Shown in pieces: positions 1 to 8,377 of a DNA stretch of 64,000 nt. Source of the stretch: an actinobacterium LLX17. GTDB taxonomy: Bacteria; Actinomycetota; Actinomycetes; Propionibacteriales; Nocardioidaceae. The notes beneath the pieces were generated by a model. That model was not told where the DNA came from. It saw nothing but the letters and a program-made list of their open reading frames with translations, and ran no database searches. Location: the NCBI GenBank assembly GCA_000471045.1, contig KI301992.1, positions 2,471,452 to 2,535,451 on the forward strand, in the 5' to 3' direction. A program made the position numbers and the translations under genes. How positions within the stretch are numbered: the stretch's first letter is position 1; each line of letters begins with the position of its first letter.

Positions 1-369
1 GAGGCGCGTGCTCATCACCGCCCGGAACCCGTGCTGCCGGGCGACCACCGGGGCCCACTCCGGCCAGCGGCGGTCACCGGCCACGTCGTTCGAGTCGGCC
101 AGGGCCACGTCGTGGGCGACGTCGAGGAGCGGACCCTCACCGAGGTCCCCCTGCAGCTGGTCGGCCGCGGCCGCGCTCGCCGACGTGGCGGCAGAGTCCG
201 CGATGCGACGACGGCGGCCCAGCAGCACCCCGCCCGCCGCGTCGCACGCGGGCACCAGGGTCATCGCCTGCTCGACCGCCGCATTCAGCCGGCCGTCGAG
301 GCCTGGGTGCGCGTCGATGGATCGCATGACCGCCGTGACGCGGTCGAGAAAGATGCCCGAATAGCCCAT
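1..369 (-). CDS. GAF domain regulator, N-terminal part (cut by window edge)
   Basis: Reads from ATG at 369 to the window edge without a stop, giving 123 residues. The start has a GGGAG ribosome site. The protein begins MGYSGIFLDRVTAVM and continues with a GAF-like core (ACDAAGGVLLGRRRR, then ADQLQGDLGEGPLLDV). This resembles actinobacterial GAF-ANTAR proteins, in which GAF senses a small ligand and a C-terminal ANTAR domain binds RNA to prevent termination. The ANTAR part would lie outside the window, so only GAF is seen. The frame is continuous and codon use is normal. Confidence 0.75.
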   Translation of the reverse strand, partial: MGYSGIFLDRVTAVMRSIDAHPGLDGRLNAAVEQAMTLVPACDAAGGVLLGRRRRIADSAATSASAAAADQLQGDLGEGPLLDVAHDVALADSNDVAGDRRWPEWAPVVARQHGFRAVMSTRL

Positions 370-524
370 GGATGTCTCCCGAGAGAACGTGTAGTCCCAC
401 GGCCAGCTGCATGACCACGCGTCCTCAAATTTAGTCCGGGGCCCACGGGCGGGCAACCGGAGGCGCCCCCGGCGGGGTGTTCCTCCGGGGGCTGCCAGGC
501 ACGAGGCTCAGTGAGCCCCGCGCG

Positions 525-647
525 TCACCGTGGTGGGCGCGGGTCGGGCACCGGGGCGTCGTCGTCGGGCTGGGGTGCGCTCGGACTCACTGGCGCCTCC
601 GGCATGACGTCGGGATCCTGGGGCTCGAGATCGGGCGACGTTGTCAT
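525..647 (-). CDS. Short proline- and aspartate-rich peptide (40 aa)
   Basis: ATG at 647 lies two bases after the stop of the upstream gene (650-895), so the two are probably cotranscribed and translationally coupled. The 40-residue product begins MTTSPDLEPQDPDVMPEAP and is almost entirely Pro, Asp, Ser and Ala, ending DPRPPR. It has no membrane segment or signal peptide and is probably disordered. Small acidic proline-rich proteins of this kind are common in actinobacteria. No function can be assigned, and it could be a chance frame. Confidence 0.45.
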   Translation of the reverse strand: MTTSPDLEPQDPDVMPEAPVSPSAPQPDDDAPVPDPRPPR

Positions 648-649
648 GA

Positions 650-895
650 TCAGGAACCGTTCTGCGGTGCCGTGTTGTCGAGACCGCCCAGCTGCGCCAG
701 CAGCTCGTGACAGCGCCGACCGCGGGCAGCGTCCTCGGCCATCACGTCACGAAAGAACTGCGCGATCTCGTCCTGTCCGGCGTTCTCGGCGTCGCGGACG
801 TACTGTCCGTAGTCGTGCCCGGCCTTGAGCGCGTGGTACTGGACCGAGATCAGGTCGAAGGTGACGTCGTCGACGCCGGTTTCTCCGGTTGCCAT
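650..895 (-). CDS. Conserved hypothetical protein, helical (81 aa)
   Basis: Starts at ATG 895 behind a good ribosome site (GAGAGGAG, 6 bases upstream). The protein is acidic and predicted mostly helical, with a segment reading YHALKAGHDYGQYVRDAE followed by FFRDVMAEDAARGRRCHELL. Spaced His, Glu and Asp residues on helices recall small ferritin-like or hemerythrin-like folds, but no signature is complete. It is followed by the 40-residue peptide gene at 525-647. Function unknown. Confidence 0.75.
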   Translation of the reverse strand: MATGETGVDDVTFDLISVQYHALKAGHDYGQYVRDAENAGQDEIAQFFRDVMAEDAARGRRCHELLAQLGGLDNTAPQNGS

Positions 896-962
896 GGGAT
901 GCTCCTCTCGTCGGCGGGTTCCTTAGCCGGGTACCCACCGCTTCGCGTCCGACACGCGCCGG

Positions 963-1925
963 TCAGCCGTCGACCGGAACCGCAGGAGCAGCCACCATCG
1001 CGCGTGTCCGGCGTCGTCGTTCCCACCGCGCCACCGCCACCATGACCAGCCAGGCGAGGGCCCATCCCGCGACGAGGTCGATGACGTAGTGCTCGGCGTA
1101 GTAGACGAGCGCGAAGCCCATCGTGGCCGGGTAGAGCAGGACGGTCCACCGCCAGGGCGACCGGCCCCGACTCACGAACCACAACGCCACCAGCATCGCG
1201 AGCCCGGCGTGCAGCGAGGGCATCGCGGCGACGGGGTTGCCGACCGAGGCCAGCACCACGTGGAACCCGTCGAGCCCGATGACCTCCCATCCGCGACCAG
1301 TGAGGCGTGGGGTCGGGTCGGTGAGGTAGCCCTCCTGCGCAGCGAGCCACGGCGGCGCCATCGGGTAGAGGACGTAGACCACCAGCCCCGCGAGGTTGAT
1401 GACGAGGTAGCGGGTCAGCCAGGCCGCCCACGCGGCGCGGTCGCGCACCCACAGCACGAGCGCGAGCCCGAGGCCCATGACGAAGTGGCTGAAGTAGACG
1501 GTCGTCAGCAGCACGTCGTACCAGCGGGGATCGTTGCTGCGCAGGCACGGATCGCCACAGAGGACGTCCTGCAGGTGCTGCGTGGGCAGCTGGCCGCCGC
1601 CGACCATCCACCGATCGACGTCGATCGGCATCGTCCAGTGCACCGGCATGCCGATCAGCTCGTCGGACAGACCGCGGCTGTAGAGGTAGAGCACGAGCAC
1701 CACGAAGGCCGGCCACCAGTCACGCACGAACCGGGTGTGCACGGACCACGGCTGCCCGGCGTACCAGACCATGGCGGCGAGCCAGAGCCAGACGAACATC
1801 TGGAAGGGGTCGGTGGGCAGTCCCACCAGCACGATCCAGGACAGCAGCGCCACGGCGTAGGCGCTCAGCGCCACCACGCGGGTCAGCGTCGAGGTGCTCG
1901 AGGTGGTGGGCGGCGTGTCCGTCAT
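963..1925 (-). CDS. PAP2-superfamily membrane phosphatase/transferase
   Basis: A 320-residue integral membrane protein with about six hydrophobic segments. It carries the PAP2_3/Aur1-type signature: YPMAPPW at about 187-193, PSLHAG at 236-241 and AEHYVIDLVAG at 277-287, which supply the catalytic histidines and aspartate. Family members hydrolyse or transfer lipid phosphates, for example in phosphoinositol lipid synthesis. The start overlaps the stop of the upstream glycosyltransferase by four bases (ATGA), so the pair is translationally coupled and may act on the same lipid-linked glycan. The substrate is unknown. Confidence 0.85.
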   Translation of the reverse strand: MTDTPPTTSSTSTLTRVVALSAYAVALLSWIVLVGLPTDPFQMFVWLWLAAMVWYAGQPWSVHTRFVRDWWPAFVVLVLYLYSRGLSDELIGMPVHWTMPIDVDRWMVGGGQLPTQHLQDVLCGDPCLRSNDPRWYDVLLTTVYFSHFVMGLGLALVLWVRDRAAWAAWLTRYLVINLAGLVVYVLYPMAPPWLAAQEGYLTDPTPRLTGRGWEVIGLDGFHVVLASVGNPVAAMPSLHAGLAMLVALWFVSRGRSPWRWTVLLYPATMGFALVYYAEHYVIDLVAGWALAWLVMVAVARWERRRRTRAMVAAPAVPVDG

Positions 1926-3421
1926 CGGCAGCCCTCGTCGGGGATCGGCCTACGGTCGAGGTCGTCGCGCAACCAGACCACGTGGCGACATCTCGTGGCA
2001 GCGACGACGTAGTGCTGCTCGACGACGTCCTTGATCGCGGTGGCGTCGACGCCCCACGTGGCGAAGTCCGTCCACTCCACGACCCAGGCCGGCGCCGCAG
2101 GTCCACGCAGCACGTCGGCGAGCTCGGTCAGCTCGGGGTCGCGGGTGCGGATCGGCAGGCTCCACAGGTGCTCGTACGGACTCTCCATGCCGGCGGCGAG
2201 CAGCACGTTCGGCTGGCCGTACGCGACGACCATGGTGTCGCCCGGCTCGCTCGCCGTGGCGACGGCCAGCCCGAGCTGCTCGGCGCGGGACTCGTCCTGA
2301 CTGCCGGTCACCCCGGCATAGGTCAGCGTGACGGCGAGTCCGGCCAGGACGATCGTCCCGGCGGCCCGCCGCACGACGGGGACCACCGCGGCCGCGAGCA
2401 GCCCGGCTCCCAACGCCACCGACGGCACGAGCTGCAGCAGGTAGTGCGCCCAGTAGCTCCCGCCCGACAGGGCCACGGCGCTCGCCACGAGCACCGTCGC
2501 CGCCGTCGCCACCACCACCGGGTCACGGCGGCGCCGCACCGCCAGCCACAACAGCCCGATGCTGATCAGCGCGAGGCCGCTGACGGTCCACGTGCCGACG
2601 AGGGTGAGAAGTCGTTCGAGCGTGTGGCCCGTCGCCGAGCTGCGGATCGTGCGCGCCGCGTCGAACCGGAAGCTCACGACCGCGTCGAAGAGCTCGGCCG
2701 GTCCGGTGCCCCGGAGCGCGGCGCTCGCCACGAGCAACGTCGTCACGGCGAGGGCGCCAGCCACCCCGCTGAGCAGAATGCGCGCGGCCTGCTCCCGTCG
2801 GGAGGGGTCGGTCATCGCCACCACGAACAGCGCGACGAGGGCGAAGACGAACGCGTCGACCGTGGACTGCTTGACGGCAAATCCGGCGGCGGCGAGGGCA
2901 CCTGCGGCCAGTGCCCACGTCTCTGCGGGCCAGCGTCTCGATGCCGGACTGTCGTCGTGCTCGTTCGGCGCACGGAGCGCGAGGAGCGTGCAGAGGATCG
3001 ACAGGGCGACGAAGGGCGCGGCGAGGATCTCGCCGTTCACCCGCACCGTGCCGAGCCACGGCGACGCGCACAGGATCGCGGCCGCTCCGGCGGCCCACGG
3101 ACCTGCCCAACGGTTTCGCCGGCCACGCACCACGGCGGCCGCCGCACCAACGGCCAGCACCGTCACGGCCGCCGCCAGGCACCCCAGCACCCGCAGGGTG
3201 GTCAGGTCACCAGCACCCGCGAAGATCCACAGCAGCAGCGGCGGACGGTCGACCCAGTAGTCGCCATAGAGGGAGGAGCCGTCGGACCACGATCGCCCCA
3301 CGATGAGGTACCCGGCCTCGTCGTTGCCGGCCGGCGCGCCGAGGAACGGCAGCCGCAGCAGGACGGTCGCGGCGGCCAGGACGAGCACCGCCACGAGAGG
3401 ACCGCGCCGAGCGACTTCCAT
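1922..3421 (-). CDS. GT39-like membrane glycosyltransferase
   Basis: A 499-residue polytopic protein with about ten or more hydrophobic segments. Near the N-terminus RLPFLGAPAGNDEAGYL places an acidic pair in the first extracytoplasmic loop, and GDYWVDRPPLLLW follows. This matches the ArnT/PMT (GT-C, family 39) pattern, in which polyprenyl-phosphate sugars are used outside the membrane. ATG 3421 has a GGAAGGG ribosome site. The last four bases overlap the PAP2 gene. Donor and acceptor are not predictable from sequence. Confidence 0.8.
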   Translation of the reverse strand: MEVARRGPLVAVLVLAAATVLLRLPFLGAPAGNDEAGYLIVGRSWSDGSSLYGDYWVDRPPLLLWIFAGAGDLTTLRVLGCLAAAVTVLAVGAAAAVVRGRRNRWAGPWAAGAAAILCASPWLGTVRVNGEILAAPFVALSILCTLLALRAPNEHDDSPASRRWPAETWALAAGALAAAGFAVKQSTVDAFVFALVALFVVAMTDPSRREQAARILLSGVAGALAVTTLLVASAALRGTGPAELFDAVVSFRFDAARTIRSSATGHTLERLLTLVGTWTVSGLALISIGLLWLAVRRRRDPVVVATAATVLVASAVALSGGSYWAHYLLQLVPSVALGAGLLAAAVVPVVRRAAGTIVLAGLAVTLTYAGVTGSQDESRAEQLGLAVATASEPGDTMVVAYGQPNVLLAAGMESPYEHLWSLPIRTRDPELTELADVLRGPAAPAWVVEWTDFATWGVDATAIKDVVEQHYVVAATRCRHVVWLRDDLDRRPIPDEGCR

Positions 3422-3508
3422 GCGCGATCCCTTCCACCTCGTCGGACCGTGCTCCGGGACGAGGTGACGCGCGGGCGACAGGACCGTGACAGCAACCTAG
3501 CCGTCAGG

Positions 3509-3541
3509 CGACAGCGACGTGACCACGCCACGCCCCTGTCG
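3509..3541 (-). terminator. Weak hairpin after first GH16 gene
   Basis: CGACAG at 3509-3514 pairs with CTGTCG at 3536-3541, about ten bases past the GH16 stop at 3550. The six-pair stem has a long loop and no T-run, so termination here is plausible but weakly supported. Confidence 0.3.
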
Positions 3542-3549
3542 GAGCGGGA

Positions 3550-5685
3550 TCAGGACCAGGCGCGCACGTAGTCGACCTGCATCGTGGCCTGGTCGATGCC
3601 CCCGCCCTCGGGGAAGACGTTGGTGCCCGAGCCCAGCGTCTGGGTGAGGTTCAGGTTGTACGGACGGTCGAACGGCGCGCTGCCGAGGAGAGGCGCGAGC
3701 GGGCTGATGACGTGGTTCACGCACTCCTGGCCGTCGATCGAGATGATGATGCGCTGCGGCGTCCACTCCAGCACGTAGGTGTGGAAGGCCGTGGGGTCGT
3801 AGACGAAGCACTCGTTGTTCGTGCGATCGGCCCACGGCAGGATCGAGTTGTAGTGGATGGCCGGGATCATGCGATCGGGGTAGTTCGAGTAGAACTCCGC
3901 GATGTCGATCTCGCCCGATGTCGGCCAGACGCCGTAGTGCCACGGCTCCTCGGGCACCATCCACAGTGCCGACTGCACGCCGGGACCGTCCGTGACCGGC
4001 ATCGCCGCGCGGATCTCGAACCGCCCAAACGTCTGGGAGAACTTGCCGAGACTGGTCACCGCTCCGGAGGTGTAGTCGGTGGTGATGACGCCCGAGAACC
4101 CTTGACAGGTGGTCGGCAGGGCCTCACGACGAGTCATGAGACGGAGCGTGCCGTTGGCGACCGCGACGTTGTCGGAGTCGCCGACGAAGCAGTCACCGTA
4201 GGAGAACCCGGACTCCTCGGACGTGACCTCCGACCACTTGGTGGTGTCGAGCTCCGTGCCCCGGAAGTCGTCGACGAAGGTGCAGCTCCACGGCGTGCCG
4301 TCGGCCTTGGTGACGGTCGGACCACACGAGGGAGCCACGGGCTCGGTCGGGTCGGTCGGGTCGTCCGGGTCGGGCACGGGAACCTCGGCCGCGGCGTCGG
4401 CCTGTGCCTGCGCGTCGGCCTCGGCTGCGGCCTTCGCGATGGGGCGCGCCTCCGCGTCGGCCAGAGCCTTCGCGTCGGCGCTCGCCGCAGCCTGGGCCTT
4501 GACGACCGACCAGTAGTAGGCCTCCCACCGCGTCGGCTGGGTCACGGTGACCGTTGCCGTCGCCGTCGCCGTCGCGGTCGCCGAGCCATGTCCCACGAAG
4601 TCACCGATCGTCGCGGTCTCGTGCACCGTGACGGTCTCCTCCTGGGTCCACGTCTGCGTCAGCGTGACACCGGCTGCGACCTTCGCCTCAGCATCGGCCT
4701 TCGCGCGCTCCTGGGCGATGGGTCGCGCCTCGGCGTCGGCGGCCGCCGTGGCCTCGGCGCTGGCGGTCGTCGCGGCCTCCATGACGGCCCAGTAGTAGGC
4801 CTCCCACGCAGTCGGCTGGGTGGCCGTCGCGGTCGCCGTGGCACTGGCCGTCGCGGTGGCCGAGCCGTGTCCGACGAACTCGCCGATGACGTGAGTCTCG
4901 TCGACCGTGACGGTCTCCTCACGGGTGACCGTCTCGGTGGCCGTGAATCCGGCCGCGGCCGCGTCGGCCTGCGCCTGCGCATCGGCCACGGCGCGCTCCT
5001 TCGCGATCGGGCGCGCCTCGGCATCAGCCATGGCCTTCGCCTCGGTGCTCGCGGCGGTGTGGGAGTTCATCACGGCCCAGTAGTAGGCCTCCCAGGACGT
5101 CGCGGCCGTGACGGTCGCGGAGGCGGTCGCGGTGGCGGTCGCGGTGGCCGAGCCACGGCCGACGAACTCGCCGACCGTCGCGGTCTCGTGCACCGTGACG
5201 GTCTCCTCGACCGTCGTCGTCTCCGTCGTCGTGAACCCGGCAGCAGCGGCGTCGGCCTGCGCCTGCGCATCGGCCAGAGCCCGCTCCTTCGCGATGGGGC
5301 GCGCCTCGGCATCGGCCTGCGCCCGAGCATCCACCGCTGCTGCTGCAGCGGCGTCCATGACGGCCCAGTAGTAGGCCTCCCAGTTCGTCGCTGCCGTGGC
5401 GGTGGCCGTGGCGGTTGCGGTGGCCGTGGCGGTTGCGGAGCCGTGGCCCACGAAGTCGCCGACCGTCGCGGTCTCGTGGACCGTCACCGTCTGCTCGGTC
5501 GTGTACGTCTGCGTCGACGAGACCTGCACCGGTTCGTCGACGGTGGGGAAGGTGGTGGCGGGGGCCGCCGCTGCGGGCGCCGCACCTGCGACCAGGCCGA
5601 GACCTGCGATCAACAGGGCCGCGGCGGCGGTGGCGATGCGTGGGCGAGACGCAGTGCTGTGGCGTCGCCGGACGATGGCGTTCAT
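3550..5685 (-). CDS. Secreted GH16 endo-glucanase-like protein with four WEAYYW repeats (paralog A)
   Basis: A 711-residue protein from ATG 5685, chosen because AGGGAGAG lies eight bases upstream and a signal peptide follows (hydrophobic AAALLIAGLGLVAG, AAAAPA cleavage region). The mature part has four tandem repeats of about 93 residues (roughly 60-432), each with TVTVHETATVGDFVG, an Ala-Thr run, WEAYYW and an Ala/Asp/Glu-rich helical stretch. A PDPDDPTDPTEP linker leads to a GH16 domain (about 450-711). Its catalytic motif GEIDIAE matches the ExDxxE consensus of beta-glucanases and laminarinases. The adjacent gene is a close paralog. The target glycan is unknown; the repeats match no domain I recognise and may mediate wall attachment or adhesion. 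Confidence 0.88.
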   Translation of the reverse strand: MNAIVRRRHSTASRPRIATAAAALLIAGLGLVAGAAPAAAAPATTFPTVDEPVQVSSTQTYTTEQTVTVHETATVGDFVGHGSATATATATATATATAATNWEAYYWAVMDAAAAAAVDARAQADAEARPIAKERALADAQAQADAAAAGFTTTETTTVEETVTVHETATVGEFVGRGSATATATATASATVTAATSWEAYYWAVMNSHTAASTEAKAMADAEARPIAKERAVADAQAQADAAAAGFTATETVTREETVTVDETHVIGEFVGHGSATATASATATATATQPTAWEAYYWAVMEAATTASAEATAAADAEARPIAQERAKADAEAKVAAGVTLTQTWTQEETVTVHETATIGDFVGHGSATATATATATVTVTQPTRWEAYYWSVVKAQAAASADAKALADAEARPIAKAAAEADAQAQADAAAEVPVPDPDDPTDPTEPVAPSCGPTVTKADGTPWSCTFVDDFRGTELDTTKWSEVTSEESGFSYGDCFVGDSDNVAVANGTLRLMTRREALPTTCQGFSGVITTDYTSGAVTSLGKFSQTFGRFEIRAAMPVTDGPGVQSALWMVPEEPWHYGVWPTSGEIDIAEFYSNYPDRMIPAIHYNSILPWADRTNNECFVYDPTAFHTYVLEWTPQRIIISIDGQECVNHVISPLAPLLGSAPFDRPYNLNLTQTLGSGTNVFPEGGGIDQATMQVDYVRAWS
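4384..5517 (-). repeat. Four tandem ~93-residue coding repeats in GH16 paralog A
   Basis: Each unit encodes a Thr/Val-rich beta-like segment, a G-S-(AT)n run of alternating Ala and Thr, the aromatic block WEAYYW and a helical stretch with ADAEARPIA. The four units differ from each other more than repeats 2 and 3 of paralog B do. The last unit is almost identical at DNA level to the last unit of paralog B. Confidence 0.85.
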
Positions 5686-5820
5686 CTGGGCTCTCCCTGT
5701 CCCCATGGAGAATCCGGTCACGCGGTTCCCATCGCGTGAGGTCGAGCCGCGCTCCCGAGCGACTCGAACCTGATCTCTCCTCGTGGCCCGAACGTAGCAA
5801 GGGAAAGGGTCATTCGGCCA
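5686..5820 (-). promoter_or_regulatory. Structured 5' leader and promoter region of GH16 paralog A
   Basis: Shares blocks with the leader of paralog B: CGAATGACCCTT, then TTCCCTTG or CCCCTTG, then ACGAGGAGAGATCAGG, then ATGGGG and AGGGAGA before the start codon. On the minus strand TCACGCG and CGCGTGA form a perfect seven-pair hairpin, enclosed by an outer GAGTC/GATTC pairing. Paralog B keeps both helices with different bases, which supports an RNA structure. The promoter itself is not identified with confidence. Confidence 0.5.
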
Positions 5821-5920
5821 CCCCCAGCCGGGCCAGATGTCACGGTCCAAGGCCCTTCCTCATCCCGCGCATCAGCTCAGCGCAGGGGACGAGTCAGACC
5901 GGCAGCGACCGGCACCCGGC

Positions 5921-5951
5921 GACGGGGGCGTGGCGACGCCACACCCCCGTC
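5921..5951 (-). terminator. Strong hairpin after second GH16 gene
   Basis: GACGGGGG, a spacer base and GTGGCG pair with CGCCAC, a spacer base and CCCCCGTC around a single-base centre. The hairpin starts ten bases beyond the stop of the gene at 5961. There is no T-run, as is usual for GC-rich actinobacterial terminators. Confidence 0.65.
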
Positions 5952-5960
5952 GGACCGAGA

Positions 5961-8099
5961 TCAGGACCAGGCGCGCACGTAGTCGACCTGCATGACGGCC
6001 TGGTCGATGCCGCCACCCTCGGGGAAGACGTTCGCTCCCGAGCCCAGCATCTGGGTGAGGTTGAGGTTGTACGGACGGTCGAACGGGGCACTGCCGAGCA
6101 GCGGCGCCGCCGGACTGATCACGTGGTTGACGCACTCCGTGCCGTCGATCGAGATGATGATCCGTTCCGGCGTCCACTCCAGCACGTAGGTGTGGAACGC
6201 GGTCGGGTCGTCGACGACGCAGTGGTTGTTCGTGCGATCGGCCCACGGCAGGATCGAGTTGTAGTGGATGGCCGGGATCATGCGATCGGGGTAGTTCGAG
6301 TAGAACTCCACGATGTCGATCTCGCCCGACGTCGGCCAGACGCCGTAGTGCCACGGCTCGTCCGGCACCATCCACAGAGCGGACTGCAGGCCCGGCCCGT
6401 TCGAGACCGGCATCGCCGCGCGGATCTCGAACCGGCCGAAGGTCTGCGAGAACTTCCCGAGACTGGTCACGGCCCCGGAGGTGTACTCCGCGGTGATGAG
6501 GCCGGAGAAACCGTCACACGTGGTCGGCAGCTCATCGCGCCGCGTCACGAGGCGTAGCGTGCCTTCGGCGACAGCGACGTTGCCGGCGTCACGGATGAAG
6601 CAGTCGCCGTAGGAGAACCCGGACTCCTCGGTCGTGACCTGCGACCACTTCGTGGTGTCGAGCTCCGTGCCGCGGAAGTCGTCGACGAAGGTGCACGCCC
6701 ACGGTGTGCCGTCGGCCTTGGTGACGGTCGGACCGCACGACGGGGCCACCGGCTCGGTCGGGTCGGTCGGGTCGTCCGGGTCGGGCACGGGAACCTCGGC
6801 CGCGGCGTCGGCCTGTGCCTGCGCGTCAGCCTCGGCCGCCGCCTTCGCGATCGGGCGCGCCTCCGCGTCGGCCAGAGCCTTCGCGTCGGCGCTCGCCGCA
6901 GCCTGGGCCTTGACGACCGACCAGTAGTAGGCCTCCCACCGCGTCGGCTGGGTCACGGTGACCGTTGCCGTCGCCGTCGCCGTCGCGGTCGCCGAGCCAT
7001 GTCCCACGAAGTCACCGATCGTCGCGGTCTCGTGCACCGTGACGGTCTCCTCCTGGGTCCACGTCTGCGTCAGCGTGACACCGGCCGCCGCCTGCGCCTC
7101 GGCATCGGCCTTGGCACGCTCCTTCGCGATCGGGCGTGCCTCGGCGTCGGCCTTCGCCTTTGCGTCAGCGATCGCCTGAGTGGCCGCGTTCATGACGGCC
7201 CAGTAGTACGCCTCCCAGCGGGAGGGGGCCGTGACGGTCGCACTCGCGGTGGCCGTGCCCGTGGCGGTGGCCGAGCCACGCCCGACGAACTCGCCGATCA
7301 CGTGCGTCTCGTTGACCGTGACGATCTCGGTGGCGGTGTAGGACTCCGTCAGCGTGACACCGGCGGCCGCCTGCTGCTCGGCATCGGCCTTGGCACGCTC
7401 CTTGGCGATGGGTCGCGCCTCGGCATCGGCCTTCGCCTTTGCGTCGGCGATCGCCTGAGTGGCCGCGTTCATGACGGCCCAGTAGTACGCCTCCCAGCGG
7501 GAGGGGGCCGTGACGGTCGCGCTCGCGGTGGCCGTGCCCGTGGCGGTGGCCGAGCCACGCCCGACGAACTCGCCGATCACGTGCGTCTCGTTGACCGTGA
7601 CGGTCTCGGTGGCGGTGTAGGACTCCGTCAGCGTGACACCGGCCGCGGCCTCGTCGGCCTGCGCCTGCGCGTCGGCCAAAGCCCGCTCCTTCGCGATCGG
7701 ACGCGCCTCCGCGTCAGCCGTGGCCTTCGCCTCCGCGATCGCCTGGGTGGCGGCGTCCATGACGGCCCAGTAGTACGCCTCCCAGTTCGTTGCTGCCGTG
7801 GCGGTCGCCGTGGCGGTGGCCGAGGCGGTGGCGGTGGCCGATCCGCGCCCCACGAAGTCACCGACCGTCGCGGTCTCGTGCACCGTGACCGTCTGGGTGG
7901 CCGTGTAGGTCTGGGTCGACTGCACCTGCATCGTGGTCGCGACGCTCGGCAGGACGGCTGAGGCCGGCGGCTCTGGGGGCGCGGCCGTGGCCGGACTGGC
8001 CACGAGACCCAGCCCGCCGATGAGACCTGCTGCCAGGGCGGTGGCGATGCGACCGCGGTGCGTCAGCGCCCCGCGGGGTCGCCTGTGGATGGTGTTCAT
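5961..8099 (-). CDS. Secreted GH16 endo-glucanase-like protein with four WEAYYW repeats (paralog B)
   Basis: A 712-residue paralog of the gene at 3550-5685 with the same architecture: signal peptide (MNTIHRRPRG, then ALAAGLIGGLGLVA), four repeats of about 93 residues, a PDPDDPTDPTEP linker and a C-terminal GH16 domain with catalytic GEIDIVE. ATG 8099 follows AAGGGAGAA. Repeats 2 and 3 are nearly identical and spaced 279 bp, indicating recent duplication inside the gene. The region from repeat 4 into the linker is almost the same DNA as in paralog A. A secreted or wall-associated beta-glucan hydrolase is likely; the substrate is untested. Confidence 0.88.
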   Translation of the reverse strand: MNTIHRRPRGALTHRGRIATALAAGLIGGLGLVASPATAAPPEPPASAVLPSVATTMQVQSTQTYTATQTVTVHETATVGDFVGRGSATATASATATATATAATNWEAYYWAVMDAATQAIAEAKATADAEARPIAKERALADAQAQADEAAAGVTLTESYTATETVTVNETHVIGEFVGRGSATATGTATASATVTAPSRWEAYYWAVMNAATQAIADAKAKADAEARPIAKERAKADAEQQAAAGVTLTESYTATEIVTVNETHVIGEFVGRGSATATGTATASATVTAPSRWEAYYWAVMNAATQAIADAKAKADAEARPIAKERAKADAEAQAAAGVTLTQTWTQEETVTVHETATIGDFVGHGSATATATATATVTVTQPTRWEAYYWSVVKAQAAASADAKALADAEARPIAKAAAEADAQAQADAAAEVPVPDPDDPTDPTEPVAPSCGPTVTKADGTPWACTFVDDFRGTELDTTKWSQVTTEESGFSYGDCFIRDAGNVAVAEGTLRLVTRRDELPTTCDGFSGLITAEYTSGAVTSLGKFSQTFGRFEIRAAMPVSNGPGLQSALWMVPDEPWHYGVWPTSGEIDIVEFYSNYPDRMIPAIHYNSILPWADRTNNHCVVDDPTAFHTYVLEWTPERIIISIDGTECVNHVISPAAPLLGSAPFDRPYNLNLTQMLGSGANVFPEGGGIDQAVMQVDYVRAWS
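6793..7925 (-). repeat. Four tandem ~93-residue coding repeats in GH16 paralog B
   Basis: Same repeat family as in paralog A. The strings TGGCCGCGTT at 7181 and 7460 mark equivalent points of repeats 2 and 3, exactly 279 bp (93 codons) apart, and the DNA between them is almost unchanged. Confidence 0.85.
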
Positions 8100-8237
8100 G
8101 TGGGTTCTCCCTTGCCCCATGAAGAGTCGCTGCACACGCGGGTCCACCCCGCGCGAGGCCGGGCCGCCCTCCCAAGCGACACGAGCCCTGATCTCTCCTC
8201 GTGTCCCGAGGTTAACAAGGGGAAGGGTCATTCGACC
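8100..8237 (-). promoter_or_regulatory. Structured 5' leader and promoter region of GH16 paralog B
   Basis: Homologous to the leader at 5686-5820. On the minus strand CGCGCGGG pairs with CCCGCGTG, GTCGCT pairs with AGCGAC outside it, and CACGAG pairs with CTCGTG further upstream. The first two helices correspond to helices in paralog A but use different bases. This could be a cis-acting RNA, a transcript-stabilising structure or only a conserved promoter. Confidence 0.5.
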
Positions 8238-8377
8238 GTCGCTGCTCGAGCCGTTCGGCCGGGCCGAAGGTCCGGCCGAACGGTCGCCCAGCGCCGGCCT
8301 GGGCAAGTCCTACTCATGTCGTGCGACGCTCCCGCGCGCTTCAGTGAGTCAGCCCACCACCGACAAGGACGGTTCCC

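Noticed and set aside
1982..3571. 529-residue open frame on the plus strand
   Set aside because: Antisense to the glycosyltransferase; His/Arg/Gly-rich without domain.
3712..5739. 675-residue open frame on the plus strand
   Set aside because: It is the antisense of the GH16 repeats; Arg/Gly/Leu-rich low-complexity translation with no family sequence.
4384..7925. CRISPR-like array
   Set aside because: The periodicity is 93 codons of protein repeat, with no short identical repeats and unique spacers. No Cas gene is present.
5686..8237. ydaO (c-di-AMP) or c-di-GMP riboswitch in the GH16 leaders
   Set aside because: The conserved core bases of those classes that I know are not found, so I call it only a structured leader.
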